Shown: positions 44,295-55,830 of the stretch, in pieces | Numbering within the stretch: the first letter of the stretch is position 1 | Layout of the letters: every line of letters starts with the position of its first letter | Assembly (NCBI GenBank): GCA_905250075.1 | Contig: CAJNOP010000136.1 | Location: forward strand, 310,001 to 374,000 | DNA length: 64,000 nt | Direction of reading: 5' to 3' | Source: Rotaria sp. Silwood1 | Taxonomy: Eukaryota > Rotifera > Eurotatoria > Philodinida > Philodinidae | Program-made: the position numbers and the translations under genes | The notes under the pieces: generated by a model | Database searches by the model: none | Told to the model about the DNA's origin: nothing | What the model saw: only the letters and a program-made list of their open reading frames with translations

Positions 44295-46596
44295 TCAGCG
44301 ACAATCAAATAGAATACAACTAAATATTATTCTCAACAGAATAAAGAATAATCCATTAAACGACAATCTACTCAACTTATTTTGAGTCGGTTTTACTGTT
44401 TCATGAGATGTTATATTTATTCCCCAATAATTTGTTGTTGATTTACCAAACATTTGATATAATGTTTCATTAACAACCGGATTCGAATAAAACCAATCGA
44501 TTCCAAACAAATTTTCTTTCAAACTGCAATTACAATCGATTGCGTCCAAATCTAAATTCAATTCTTGTTGATATAAAAATTGAACTATAATCTGATCTGT
44601 ACATGTTGTCGATCCAACTACAGCATTTTTCGTATACGATTGAAAATTCGTAACATGCGTTAGATCTTTCATTTCGACAAATTTTGTTCGAATATGTTCT
44701 AATTGAAATAATAGTTGAGTTTGCTGTGCACCATACATCGGTGTATTGTAATCTAAATCGCCATTCAACATCAATGCACCACCTTCACGTGACCGAAATA
44801 TTTCTGGATTGATTTGAAAATTGCCCCAATAACGTGGATTTTTCGAATACAAAATATCTTGAAATACGGATGGTATAGAATAATTATTTTTCGATATTTG
44901 TGTTTCACGACAAAGTGGGATTGGACCAATCGGTGCGAAAGAAAATTCATTGGTGACATTAACATTGATGCAAAACTCATTGAAAAAACTAGGATTCGTT
45001 TTAACATTTTCATCCAAAGTAAAGCCAACAAAATCACTCCATACTGTTACAATACTTAAAACCATGCCATCAGCCGGATACCTATCCGGCGGATCGACAA
45101 ATTGTGGCGATAACGATTGTTCTACCAATGCAATCAAAATTGGCAATGCATGAGATAAAACTCGTTGATCTTCAGCAGAACAACGATATATACGAGCAAT
45201 GAGAATGGCAGCAATTGGCCGAGTAGTAATAAGTTCGATTCCTTGACTGGCAATAAGTGAAAACAACCTCCAACTATTCAATCTCAAATTAGTGGTACAG
45301 AGAGGATTAGTCATGTTTGTCAAAAAGAGCATTTGTAATTTTAATGTTACACCTATAATATCCTGATCAGTACCAGTAACAAGATTGAAGGCTTTCAAAC
45401 ATTGAATATCATTTTGACATTTTGATAGATACATATAAAATCGATTGTTTATAGATTTGATTTGATTTTCAAATGTATCCCCCTTTTTTATTGACATAAT
45501 TCCATCGAGAATTACTCCGTTGATTTGTTGTAATTGAGAATTGATCGATTGAATTGATAAATAATATTGAATGATGGCTGTACCTATAGTAGAAAAGACA
45601 ACAAAATTATCGATACCGAAAGCATATTATCGTAACCAGAAGATAAGAGTAAAAATCTGGAATTCACATACGAATACGATTAGTGGCGCAGCCACCCGGA
45701 TGGTGGCACCGGCAGGCATAGCTCGCCCCTCCCCGATAAGCGGCTGTGGCCCCCGATGAAACGATATTTTGTCCCATTGTAGCGCATTTCTGACTAAGCG
45801 ACTAAATATGATATTTTAACAAAGCCAAGCAAGATTAGATAGTTTTTAGTGCTATCACTATGGGATTAAAATGATCGAATTACTTTTGTTGCACATGAGA
45901 AGCATCTTTTGTCTATCCTCTTATACCTTGACTGAGTCCATAGATATAAGTTGATGTTGGACTTATCAATTGCGATTGATTAATCGAATATTGAATTTGA
46001 TACTGTAAATCTTGAGCAATATTTTGATTTGACATTGCATGAATTATTCTCAATGATTCATTCACTGAAGTTGGTACTGTTGTTTGAATTAATTCTTGTG
46101 CACAATCAACCCAAGTTGTCGCCGTATGACAATGAATGGATGGTTTACTTAATCCCGCTCCTCTGTATTGAAATAAATATATAATTGGATTCGTTTGATG
46201 ATATTTCTCATGGTAATTATTCGAAATAATTTGTTGCAACATTGATATTCCAAATGATTCCATTACAATTTGAGAACCACCACCACCATTGAGAAGCCAA
46301 TAATTGATTATATGTTTCACTGTTGAAGTATTTCGTGGCGGTAAATTTGACAAAAACAAACGTTTCATGTGTAGATCGGTGACTGGAATCGATTTTGTTG
46401 AATTATAATACAGACCATCGAATGTATTTGGATTAAATTGATTCCATTCGAGTGGACTGGTCAAATACATACATTCAGCTTGAATTATGACAGTGCCTGC
46501 GATCGTTTTATTGAATGATCCATCATTAAACGGACACGAATACCAAGACAAAGTAACCGAACATAAATTCAAAATGAAAAATAACCGTTCATACAT
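44295..46596 (-). CDS. Secreted or anchored alpha/beta-hydrolase, S33/TAP-like peptidase
   Basis: Two exons, 46596-45927 and 45583-44295, phase 1, predict 652 residues. The start at 46596 gives a signal peptide (YERLFFILNLCSVTLSWYS). The fold markers are an oxyanion-type loop IYLFQYRGAGLSKPSIHC (about residue 170), the nucleophile elbow YGLSQG with Ser222 whose Gly is split by the intron, followed by a long lid, then ALMLNGDLDYNTPMYGAQQ (acid Asp near 501) and the DLTHVTNF region (His near 533). This matches tripeptidyl-aminopeptidase-like/S33 hydrolases. A hydrophobic C-terminus (SFNGLFFILLRIIFSCILF) suggests a membrane or GPI anchor. The 343-bp intron contains a GC-rich patch (45685-45757) unlike its surroundings, probably an inserted element. 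Tandem repeats lie immediately upstream. Confidence 0.8.
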
Positions 46597-46636
46597 TTGT
46601 ATCGATTTTGCGTTGTTCTGCTTCTCTATTCGTTTG

Positions 46637-46763
46637 CGCACGTAGAGATAATAAATAAATTTCGTTTTTTTATCCGCTTGCACACGTAGAGATAATAGAT
46701 AAATTTCGTTTCTTTATTCACCTGCACACGTAGAGATAATAGATAAATTTCGTTTCTTCACCG
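46637..46763. repeat. 44-bp tandem repeat upstream of hydrolase gene
   Basis: Three copies of a unit starting CACACGTAGAGATAATAGAT begin at 46637, 46681 and 46725. They lie within 40-170 bp of the start codon, so they overlap the presumed promoter/5' UTR. Confidence 0.8.
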
Positions 46764-46899
46764 ATGTGAGAACAGTTCTGGCGTATTTGTGTTGAGTATT
46801 TAAATGAGTCAAATATCTGTTCTTTGAAAGCTGCGGGACGAACGTTACGACAGGCGTTAACGATCGTTTGTTGACATAGGATATCTTAGGTCCAGACTC

Positions 46900-47285
46900 G
46901 AGTTTTCTAGGGTCGATTCGTTCAGACAAATGCTCCAAAACTGCTATCCTAAGTTCCAAGTACAACTCGACGAGCTGCATCGAATGGTAAAAACTGTTGC
47001 TCGATACATGTTACAGTAATAAAAAAAAACCAAAATTGCCATTGTTTCTTTCATTGCACGAACTTGCAGCAAAAGTAATTTTTGGGCCGATTCGCTCCAC
47101 AGAATGTTCCACCAAAAAGTAATTGATATTTCAAGTACAACTCGACAAGCTCTATTCAACAGCACAAACTGCAACTCGAAGCATAGTACTATTAACAAGA
47201 AAATGCTCCCAGACCGCCCAAAATCCCCTTTCGGTCTACTATTATCTGGACTGATTCACTCAGGAGAATGTTCCAATAAATGTAT
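46900..47285. repeat. ~175-bp diverged tandem repeat
   Basis: CAAGTACAACTCGACGAGCT at 46957 recurs as CAAGTACAACTCGACAAGCT at 47132; a GATTCRYTCMRNNRAATGYTCC box recurs three times (about 46912, 47091, 47254). No coding content. Confidence 0.6.
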
Positions 47286-47291
47286 TCTATA

Positions 47292-47864
47292 GGGTGTCCA
47301 GAAAATCACTAGACAAAGAAAATTTTGAATACCTCCGCCATAGTTTGATCATATGGGCTGATATTTTTACACACTGATAAAGTACTTTTCATAGTTCATA
47401 TTTATAATAGAAATGTTGTCAAACATTGTTTTTAAGTAGTACAACTGACTTCAAGAAAAGGTCCATAACATTTCACTAGTTACGAAAAATTAATACTACA
47501 GTTTTGTAAACATAGCCTTGCTATTTATGGCTGAAAATTTCAGGTTACACTAAGTAGCAAGGTATATGTCTGTAATATAAATATGAGTCTCAGCGACACT
47601 TGTATGAACAATTAATTGAAAAAAGTTAGATGTCATTTATTCTTGACTGAAGGAATAAATATATTGTTTTTTCATCACTTGTGATAGATTACAGTTCTTT
47701 ATTAAAGTCAATTGTAAATACTTCAAATCGATTTTTAATAATGTTTCTCTTATGAAAATGTTCTATGAACATTACTTTATCAATGATAAAGATGTCAGTT
47801 CATATGGTCGAACTATGGCGGAAATATTCAAACTTTTCTTTGTCTAGTGATTTCCTGGACATCC
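47292..47864. mobile_element. Mariner-like MITE, 573 bp, TA flanks
   Basis: GGGTGTCCAGAAAATCACTA at the left and, as reverse complement of the right end, GGATGTCCAGGAAATCACTA; the match extends about 55 bp through CCGCCATAGTT. TA flanks both ends (47290-47291 and 47865-47866). No transposase. Confidence 0.8.
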
Positions 47865-47939
47865 TATATATTCCAAGTGCTATTTTACAATGCCTATCCA
47901 ATGGTGAAAGCAGTATCTCGATAGGATGCTCCGTTAATG

Positions 47940-48034
47940 AGGGTGTGTGGGTGTCGGAGAGGGAAGTGGGAGAGGGGTGTGAATGTGTGGATAGATATCA
48001 GTCTTCTGTCCACCCACACTCACATTCACATCCT
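47940..48034. repeat. Telomere-like palindrome (copy 13)
   Basis: AGGGTGTGTGGGTGTCGG, a mutated middle, spacer ATATCAGTCTTCTGTCC, then ACCCACACTCACATTCACAT and CCT. It lies 75 bp from the MITE end. Confidence 0.65.
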
Positions 48035-49171
48035 AGTTCATCAATGCTCTACATTATTTTTATGCGACACGTCATATGAAGCGCTCTTAATATTGACCAG
48101 CTTTAATTCCAAGACATCTTTAAGTATAACCGAAGGCAGGCGACAGTTTTTAAGTTCGAACTAATGAATTTAAACAAAAAAAAGCAAGAAAAGCATTCAC
48201 CTAACATCACGCTTCGATGTATTCAGAAGCGTATAAGCATATATATAATCGATTCCATTGTTACCAATCACGGGACACCATATTTCTGTAAAGATCGGTA
48301 TTTATATGTGACCAAAATAGTAGCTAAGATGCAGGGTATATAACATAAAATAGAAAACTTTCGAATATCATTGATTTATATCAGACAAAATCAAGACGTG
48401 TTATTGTATGATTTGAAAATGTAAAAGAATCAAGAATTAAAAAACAATTAACTAATTTTGAATGTTTTCTAATAGTTTCTGTTGAATTTTCATTGACATT
48501 TAGCTACTAAGATATAAAGTTCATAGCAGTGTTCAATTCAACTTTAGTGAAGGTTCCAAAGGCAAAAGCAACGTCGAATAGTATTGGATAGATAGTGTTC
48601 AAAGACAGCTGAGAATTAGCAAGGAATTCCTTTTTTAGTCCGTTGATCATTAATTGCCATCTAGTTGTTTTTTGTGATCAAAAATTCATTCAATTTTTCT
48701 ATTTAGTAGCATGCTTTGCTTATCCACTGAGACGTTGATAGATAGATTTTAAAGTGATGCGATTTGTATATTAGAGCTGAGCAAGCAACTGACAACATAT
48801 GATGAATCACTTAGATCAGTCAGGTGTGCTTGTCTTCTGCTATACACCTAATATCAATGCCAAATCCTTATAACAAGGTCATGTTTTTTTCGCTCAGTGA
48901 CCGTCTAGAAAGATTTTCTAGTATTTTTACACTTTCATACGAACGAAAAATATTCGAAGAAAATTTCAAGATAACTGGCAGTTTTCTTTTTCTTAATCTG
49001 CTCTTTACATATTTTTGCTTATCCTTTCATAGTGTGCAGAGTCTTCAAATGATTTTCAAAAAAATTAATGAAAGAATTGACATCTTCGTCTTGATTGAAG
49101 ACAGAAAACGAAGATCTTTTTAAATATAGGAAATCAGCTTTTACATTGTTTGTCGTCTTAGTATACTGAAA
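48035..49171. other. No gene recognised
   Basis: AT-rich; the frame at 48824-49123 shows no domain. Confidence 0.35.
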
Positions 49172-50326
49172 TTAGACTGCAAGTCCAAAAAGTCTCTTTC
49201 CCAAAGGAGTGAGATCAGTGTCTTGATTAATGTTTACAGTTTGGAGTTTTGCTAGGATTGCATTGCGCCGCTTCTCGGCTCTTTCTGGTGTCATAGCTGA
49301 ATGCTTCGCTGGGAACATCTTGACGAATTGAGCATAATGAGGACGAAGAGTAAAATTCGCTCGTGATCCAGGCATTGTGCGCTGATCCCACAGAATATCT
49401 GAGCCAGCACGAGTGGAAATGTGACAAGCAGCATTATACAATTCTGGAATGACATCTATCTTTAGGAGAATGAATTGAATGTAGCGTCCATACATATAAT
49501 TCAGATCTTTGCGGTTAGCAGCCCATTGTTTCAAATACTTATTGAAGTCGGGAACTAACCAAAAGCCACCATCTTCTTCAAGATTATCGGCAAGGTTGAC
49601 CAACCTCTGTACGTGCAGCTTTCCAATTTTGTTGCAACCAGGTTCGTTATTCTCTGTGATCTAGTCTGCATTAGATTTATAGCGAAGCTTTGTCAGAAAT
49701 TCCAGTTGGCGTGAGAGAAATCGTTGAACTTATAGGAATAGATCAGAACTAAACTTCAATATAAGCCCATGGATTCATGTCCAAATGTAAATTCGTCATG
49801 GCCGTTCGTTCGAGATGCTTCTTGGTGGATCGAAACATTCTGTAACGATCTTGGTTCACTAGCAGATTTTCCGTTCCCAGAATGGCTGCAAAAGCCGTTT
49901 GCCGAGCCGGAGTTTGTTGATTAAATAAGACTTGGCGTGTCCCGAGACTGGTACTACCTATAATGTCTTCTCTTGGAATACCTGTTTTATTCCAAAGCCT
50001 AAAGGAACAAAGAAGATTAAAAGGCTATTAGAAATAGAAAAACCATCTGAAAAATTAATTGAAACATACTCTGGAGTTCAAAGTTGCTCATTGTCTCTCA
50101 CATGTTGTCCTACCAAGGATTCGATTACGTTTCAAATGTCTGAGATGGTGTTTGTACATTGCTCTGCAGTGAACACATTTGAAATGACCACAAAACCGTA
50201 TTTCTCAAAATATGTACGAGCTTCCCTGGCTTCTGGACAGTCGTAGCTAGACAATGTGAAGCACTTTAAGAAACCATCAGAATCTTTTGGTACTGCAAGG
50301 TGTTGAAATTTGGCAGTAGAGTCCAT
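49172..50326 (-). pseudogene. Phytanoyl-CoA dioxygenase (PhyH)-like, two premature stops
   Basis: Exons 50326-50070, 49998-49755 and 49660-49172 join in phase (2, 0) to 330 codons, close to the family length. Exon 1: TYFEKYGFVVISNVFTAEQC. Exon 2: TNLHLDMNPWAY, carrying the HxD iron ligands. Exon 3: ENNEPGCNKIGKLHVQRLVN and ILWDQRTMPGSRAN, then MTPERAEKRRNAILAKLQ. Exon 1 has in-frame TGA codons after SDI and after NEQL; the family makes Trp plausible at both. The third iron ligand, expected as His in the RT-M-H-G-S motif, reads Pro. The second intron has a weak GTTTAG donor. PhyH enzymes are Fe(II)/2-oxoglutarate oxygenases. Read together, a recently dead gene. Confidence 0.75.
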
Positions 50327-51096
50327 CTTATGAATAACCTAGACGAATATTTAGCTATGAAATACTATGTTAAAGAAATTTTAAAAAACGATAGTAAACG
50401 AGTGTTAAAATATGATGAGGAAAGTGAAGCTCGCGTAAGTAATACAGTTTAACGAATCTATGATGGAAGAATAAAAAATGCCAACATGACTGTGCGCGTG
50501 CATGTTGCTCTTCGACTTGGATGCTTTCTTACTTGCAACCGTTCATACTCAAAACCAAGCTCATACCCCACACTGTCCTCGCTTTAATAACAGCTTTTCG
50601 TAGCGTAAAAGCGGCTAGAAATTTTATGTGTATTGAAACGGCGTTTTCGCACCTACCCAGGCAAAAAAACGTTAAAAAATAACCCGTTTGAACGAATTAA
50701 GGTTCTGTAATAACGGCGTTCAAACGAAATATTATCATTCAAACGCTGTTATTACGTGAGTTTTAAACAAGTTAAAACGCGTTACCATATTCCAGTGCAT
50801 TAAGATGGGTATTTTTTTCGAAATTTACACATTTTTTTTGTCGTTATCGCTATCGATCTTACATGTTAAAACGTGTTTACAAGGCTAAATAGGTTTTCAC
50901 TCTGTTATTTCTTTTAAATAACTCGAAATATTTTTCGCTCCTTGAATACTGGTTTAGCCGATTAATTATTAGTTCATTATAGCCTCCTTATTTAATAAAA
51001 TGTCGCTCTTATATAATGAATTAGTCATGATATTTTTGTTATTTGCACAGTATTAAAGTCTCGTGTTATTAACTATTGGTTATGTAGTATAGTTCA
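50327..51096. other. No gene recognised
   Basis: Holds the presumed former promoter of the PhyH-like gene. Around 50685-50775 related words (CGTTCAAACGAA, TTCAAACGCTG, AAACGCGTT) recur, a small complex repeat. Confidence 0.35.
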
Positions 51097-51251
51097 AGGG
51101 TGTGCATGTGGTTGTGGATGTTACTCCTTCTATATCACCGACACACACCCACACCCGCCCACACACACACATCGACACCTACGCCCACATCTACACTCAC
51201 ACCCGCCTACACGCACAGTAGGACTCACACTTACAGGCACGCGCACACCCA
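51097..51251. repeat. Telomere-like palindrome, long C arm (copy 14)
   Basis: Short left arm AGGGTGTGCATGTGGTTGTG, spacer GATGTTACTCCTTCTATATC, then a long degenerate C-rich arm ending GCGCACACCC. It stands about 230 bp before the 93-bp satellite. Confidence 0.65.
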
Positions 51252-51479
51252 AAATTTCCACAATTCAATATCAATCGCTGCTCTCCGTCAGTTTTATTTT
51301 TCTGTAAGTGTTCACTTCGTAGGCATTCTGTTGTCGAGGCACAAACAACATATTCTATCTTTTCTATTGCTGCCTTAAAGCACCAGGTTACAAGTCAATC
51401 ACCTAATAGAGAACTACGCGGCAAAAGAACATGGCACAACATGTGTCGCTTCCCTTGATAGCTACCACAGAAATGAACC

Positions 51480-54400
51480 ATCCAAGAACATGAAAATAGC
51501 AACGATCACGTGTCAAACTAACATGACTTAGAAGAGTTCCATGGTCTAGTTTTACTCACTTCAAAGCAAAAACTGCGAGTTGCTCAGCTCACTGAAGATC
51601 ACATGTCAAAGGATTATTACTTAGAAGAATTGTGTTCAGTCCTTTCGCACGCTTCCAAGCGAAAGTGGCGAGTGCAATGACTCACCAAAAACTATATTTT
51701 ACAAGAACATTATATAAAAGAACTCTATCGACTTGTTTTATTCAGTTCGAAGCAAGAGTTGCGAGGTTGTTAGCTCACCGAAGATCGCATGTCAAAGCAA
51801 TATTGCTTAGAAGAATTTTGTTGACTAATTCTAGACACTTTGAAGCAAAATTTTCGAGTTTGTCAACTCACGGAAGATGACATGTCAAGGGAATTTCACT
51901 AAGAATAATTCTGTTGACATGGTTTGCTCACTAAGAAGCCAAATTTTCCACTTTTGTTAACTCACCGAAATTTACATGTCAAAAGAACATCATTTATAAG
52001 ATTCCTGTTGACTTGCTTTACTCACTTCGAAATGTAAGCTGCCAGTACAACAGCTCGCTGAATATCATATGTCAAGGGAACTTTATTAAGGAGAATTCTG
52101 TTGACTTCTTTTGGTCACTTTGAAGCAAACGTTAAGAGCTGCTCAGCTGACCGAGGATCACATGTCAAAGGAAGATGACTAACAAGAATTCTGTTTACTT
52201 CTGTTGCCCACTTCGAACCGAAAGTTGCGAGCTAATGTGTTCATGGAAGATCAAATGTAACAAGAACTTTACTCAGCAGAATTCTATCCATTACTTTTAG
52301 TAACTTTGGAATGAAACTTTCGATTTCATCCACTGACGGAGGATCTCATGTCAAAAGAAATTTACTTAGAAGAATTCTGTTCACTCCTTTTGGTCAATTC
52401 AGAGCAGAACTTTCAAGTTGTTAGGCTCACTCAAGATCGCATGTCTGAGAAACATTACTGAGCAGATTGTGGTTGATTTCTCTGGGCAGCTGCGAAGCAA
52501 TAGTTGCAAATTGGTGGGATCAGAAGATATCACAAGTTAAACAAACATTACCTAAGAGAATTAAGTTAATTTCTCCTGTTCACTTCGTAGCAAAAGTTCC
52601 GAGTGGATCATTTTATCGAACATCACATGTCAAAGAAACATCTGTAACGAACATACTGTTGTTTTAATGTTCTCATTTGGAAGGAATCGTTTCGAGTTGA
52701 ACAACTCACAGAAGATCACTATTCAAATGAACATTAATGACGAGAGTTGTGATGACTTGCTTTACTCGCTTCGAAACAAATGTTCCCAGTTGACTAACTC
52801 ATCGAAGATTGTATGACATGGGAAATGTATGTAGAAGAGTTCTAGTAATTTGTTTTGCTCATCTCAAAAGAAAAGTTGCGAGTTGATCTTCTCGCCAAAG
52901 ATGACAATGTGAAAGAACACTACTAAACAAAACTCCGTTGGTTTTTTTTTGATCGGTGCCACGTAAATCTTGTTACATTATTAATTCAGCGAACACCACA
53001 TGACAAACGGACATTATTTACCACAGTTTTGTTGACCTGTTTTTCTCACTTCGAGGCAAAGACTGGAAATTAATAAGATCAAAGAACATCACGTGTCAAC
53101 GGAACATCACCGATCATGATTCTGTAGACTTGTTTTACCACTTTGAAGTAAAGGTTGCGAATTGATGAGGGCAAAGAACATCACGTGACCAAGAAACATC
53201 ATCAATCACAATTTTGTTGACTTGTTTTGCTAATTTCAGAGTAAGGGTTCGTAGTTGGCTATTTCACCGAACATCACATGGCAAAAGAACATCAGTGAAG
53301 AAAAGTCGGTTGGGTTGATTTTCTCACTAGGAACCCAAAGTTCACACTGGATCAACTCACCGAAGGTAACATCTCAAAGGGACATAACTTAGTAGTATTC
53401 TGTTCATTTGTTTCGGTCATTTCAAAGCAAAATTTTCATGTTAATTATTTCACTGAACATCACATATCAAAGAAACAGCACTAAAGAAGAATTTGCTAAC
53501 TTGTTTTTCTCACTTTGAAGGACAAGTTTCGAGTTCGTTAACTCACGGAATATCGAATGTCAAATGAATACTAGCTAAGAGCGTTGTGTTGGCGTGTTTT
53601 GCTCACTTCAAAGCAAATATTTCGAGCTGATCTGCTCATCGAATATCACATGTCAAAGGAGCAGTAAGTATCACAGTTCTGTTGATTTGTTCTACTCGCT
53701 TCAAAGGAAACTTTCGAAGTTGATCGTATCGCTGACTACCACATATGAAATGGAACAGTGCTAACTAACTGTTAGTCGACCTATTTGTCTCACTTTGAAG
53801 CAAAAGTTGCGAGGTGATCGGCTCATCGAAGATCACATCTGAAAGAAAGATTATCTATAAGAGTTCAGTTGATATGTGTAGCTCACTTGAAAGCAAATGT
53901 TTGAAGTTGATCATTTCATCGAATATCACATATCAAAGGTACATCGCTAACGAACAGTCTGTTGACATGTTTTGCTCACTTTGAAGTGAAAGATGTGAGC
54001 TGATCAGCTTAGCAAAGATCACATGTCAAAAAAACTTAACGAAGCAGAATGCGACGGATTTGTTTTGCTCACGTCACAGCAAAATTTTTGAGTTTATGAC
54101 TTCAATGAAGGCCACTGGGTAAAGGAATATTGCTAAAGAAAGTTCTGTTGAAGTGCTTTGCTCACTTTGAAGCGAAGATTGCTGATTAATAGGGTCAGAG
54201 GACATCACTTGTCGCAGGAATATCACTCATCACAATTTGCTTCATTTGTTTTGCTTACTTCAAAGCCAATGATTCGAGCTGATCTGGTAATCGAATATCT
54301 CATGTCAAAGGAGCATTACTTATCACCAGCCTGTGGACTTACATTGCTCCTTGCGAAGCAAAGGCTGATAAATGATGATGTCAGAGAATGTCACATGTCA

Positions 54401-55830
54401 ACGGATCATCGCTTAACATAATTCTGTTGACTTATTTAACTCGTCTTGAAGCAAAAGCTCCGAGTTAATCATGCCGTCGAACATCACATACGAAAGGAGC
54501 ATCACTAACAAACAGTGTGTTGGGTTGTCTTGTTCTCTTCGAAGCAAAACTTGCGAATTGATGCGGTGAAAAGAATCATATGTCAAAGGAACATCACGTA
54601 TTACAACTGTGTTGATTCGTTTTGCTCACTTCAAAGCAAACTTTCAGAGTTGATCATGTCACTGAATATCACATACAAAAGAAACATCGCTAACGAACAG
54701 TGTGTAGGGCTTTTTTGTTCACCTTGAAGCAAAGGTTGTGAATCGATGCGGTGAATGGACATCACATGTCAAAGGATGATCGCTTATCACAATCCTGTTG
54801 ACTTAATTTGTTCGGCTGAAGGCAAATGTTTGAAGTTGATCATTTCACTGAATATCGCGTATCAAAGGTACATTACTAAGGAACGATCTGTTGACTGGTT
54901 TTTCGTACTTCGAAGCGAAAGGTGTGAGTTGATCAACTCCGCGAAGATCACATATCAAAAGAACTTTACTGAGGAGAGTGCTGCAGACATATTTTGCTTA
55001 ATTCGCCGTAAAAGTTGCAAGTTTATAACTTCAACGAAGACCACTGAGTAAAGAGACGCTGCTGATAAAAGTTCTATTCATATGCTTTGCTCACTTTGAA
55101 GCAGAGGTTGCTGATTAATAGGGTCAGAGAACATCGTATCTCTAAGAAACATTACTTATCACAATGCTGTTGTTTTGTTTTGGTCACTTCAAAGCAATGG
55201 CTGAGAATTGACGAGATTAGAGGACATCACATATCACAGCAATATCACTTATCATTATTTGGTTCATTTGTTTTGGTCACTTGAAATACAAAAGTTCCGA
55301 ATTGATGAACTCACAGAAGATCGCATGTTAAATGAACAGTAGTCAAGAGAGTTGTGTCGACTTGCTTTGCGTGCTTCGAAGCATTAGATAGAATTGATTA
55401 GCTTACCGTTGATCACATGTGAACGGAACACAACGATAAGATTTCTATTGACTTGTGTTGCTCACTTCGAAGAAAAGATTCCGAGTTCAGGATTTCTCCG
55501 CGAATCGCATACCACATGAATATCACTCACGAACAGTTGGTTGATTTGTTTTGCTTACGTGGAAGTAAAAATTGCGAGTTGATCAGTTCCTCGAAGGCCA
55601 GATGTTAAAGGAACGTTATTTATAAGAATCCTGTTGACGTGTGTTGCTCATTTGGAAGGAAAAGTTGTGATATGATAAGCTTCCCGACGATCTCATTGTA
55701 AAAGAACTTTACTTAGAAGAATTTCGTTTAATTGTTTGGGTCACTTCAATGCGAAAGCTAGAAGTCGATCTACTAGTTGAAGATCACATGTCAGTAGAAC
55801 ATTATTAAATAGCTTTTTGTTCACTAGATA
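51480..55830. repeat. 93-bp satellite array, about 47 diverged units
   Basis: Words ACATGTCAAAGGAACAT, TCTGTTGACTTGTTTTGCTC and ACTTCGAAGCAAAAGTTGCG recur in fixed order every 92-94 bp across about 4.35 kb, with roughly 10-30 percent divergence between units. The period is a multiple of three, so long open stretches repeat a 31-residue pattern (e.g. FCSLQSKLSELI, ITYKRNIA), but stops occur in all frames, so coding is not supported. Units become progressively less recognisable beyond 55830. Confidence 0.9.

Noticed and set aside
49172..50326. Use of TGA as tryptophan (variant nuclear code), because TGA occurs where Trp is plausible in several frames.
   Set aside because: The intact F-box and lectin genes end with TGA and use TGG for Trp; in-frame TGA is confined to copies that are also damaged in other ways.
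54158..55284. Satellite frames of 60-98 codons as a repeat-protein gene.
   Set aside because: Start codons, stops and frame vary between units, and no frame is open across several units.
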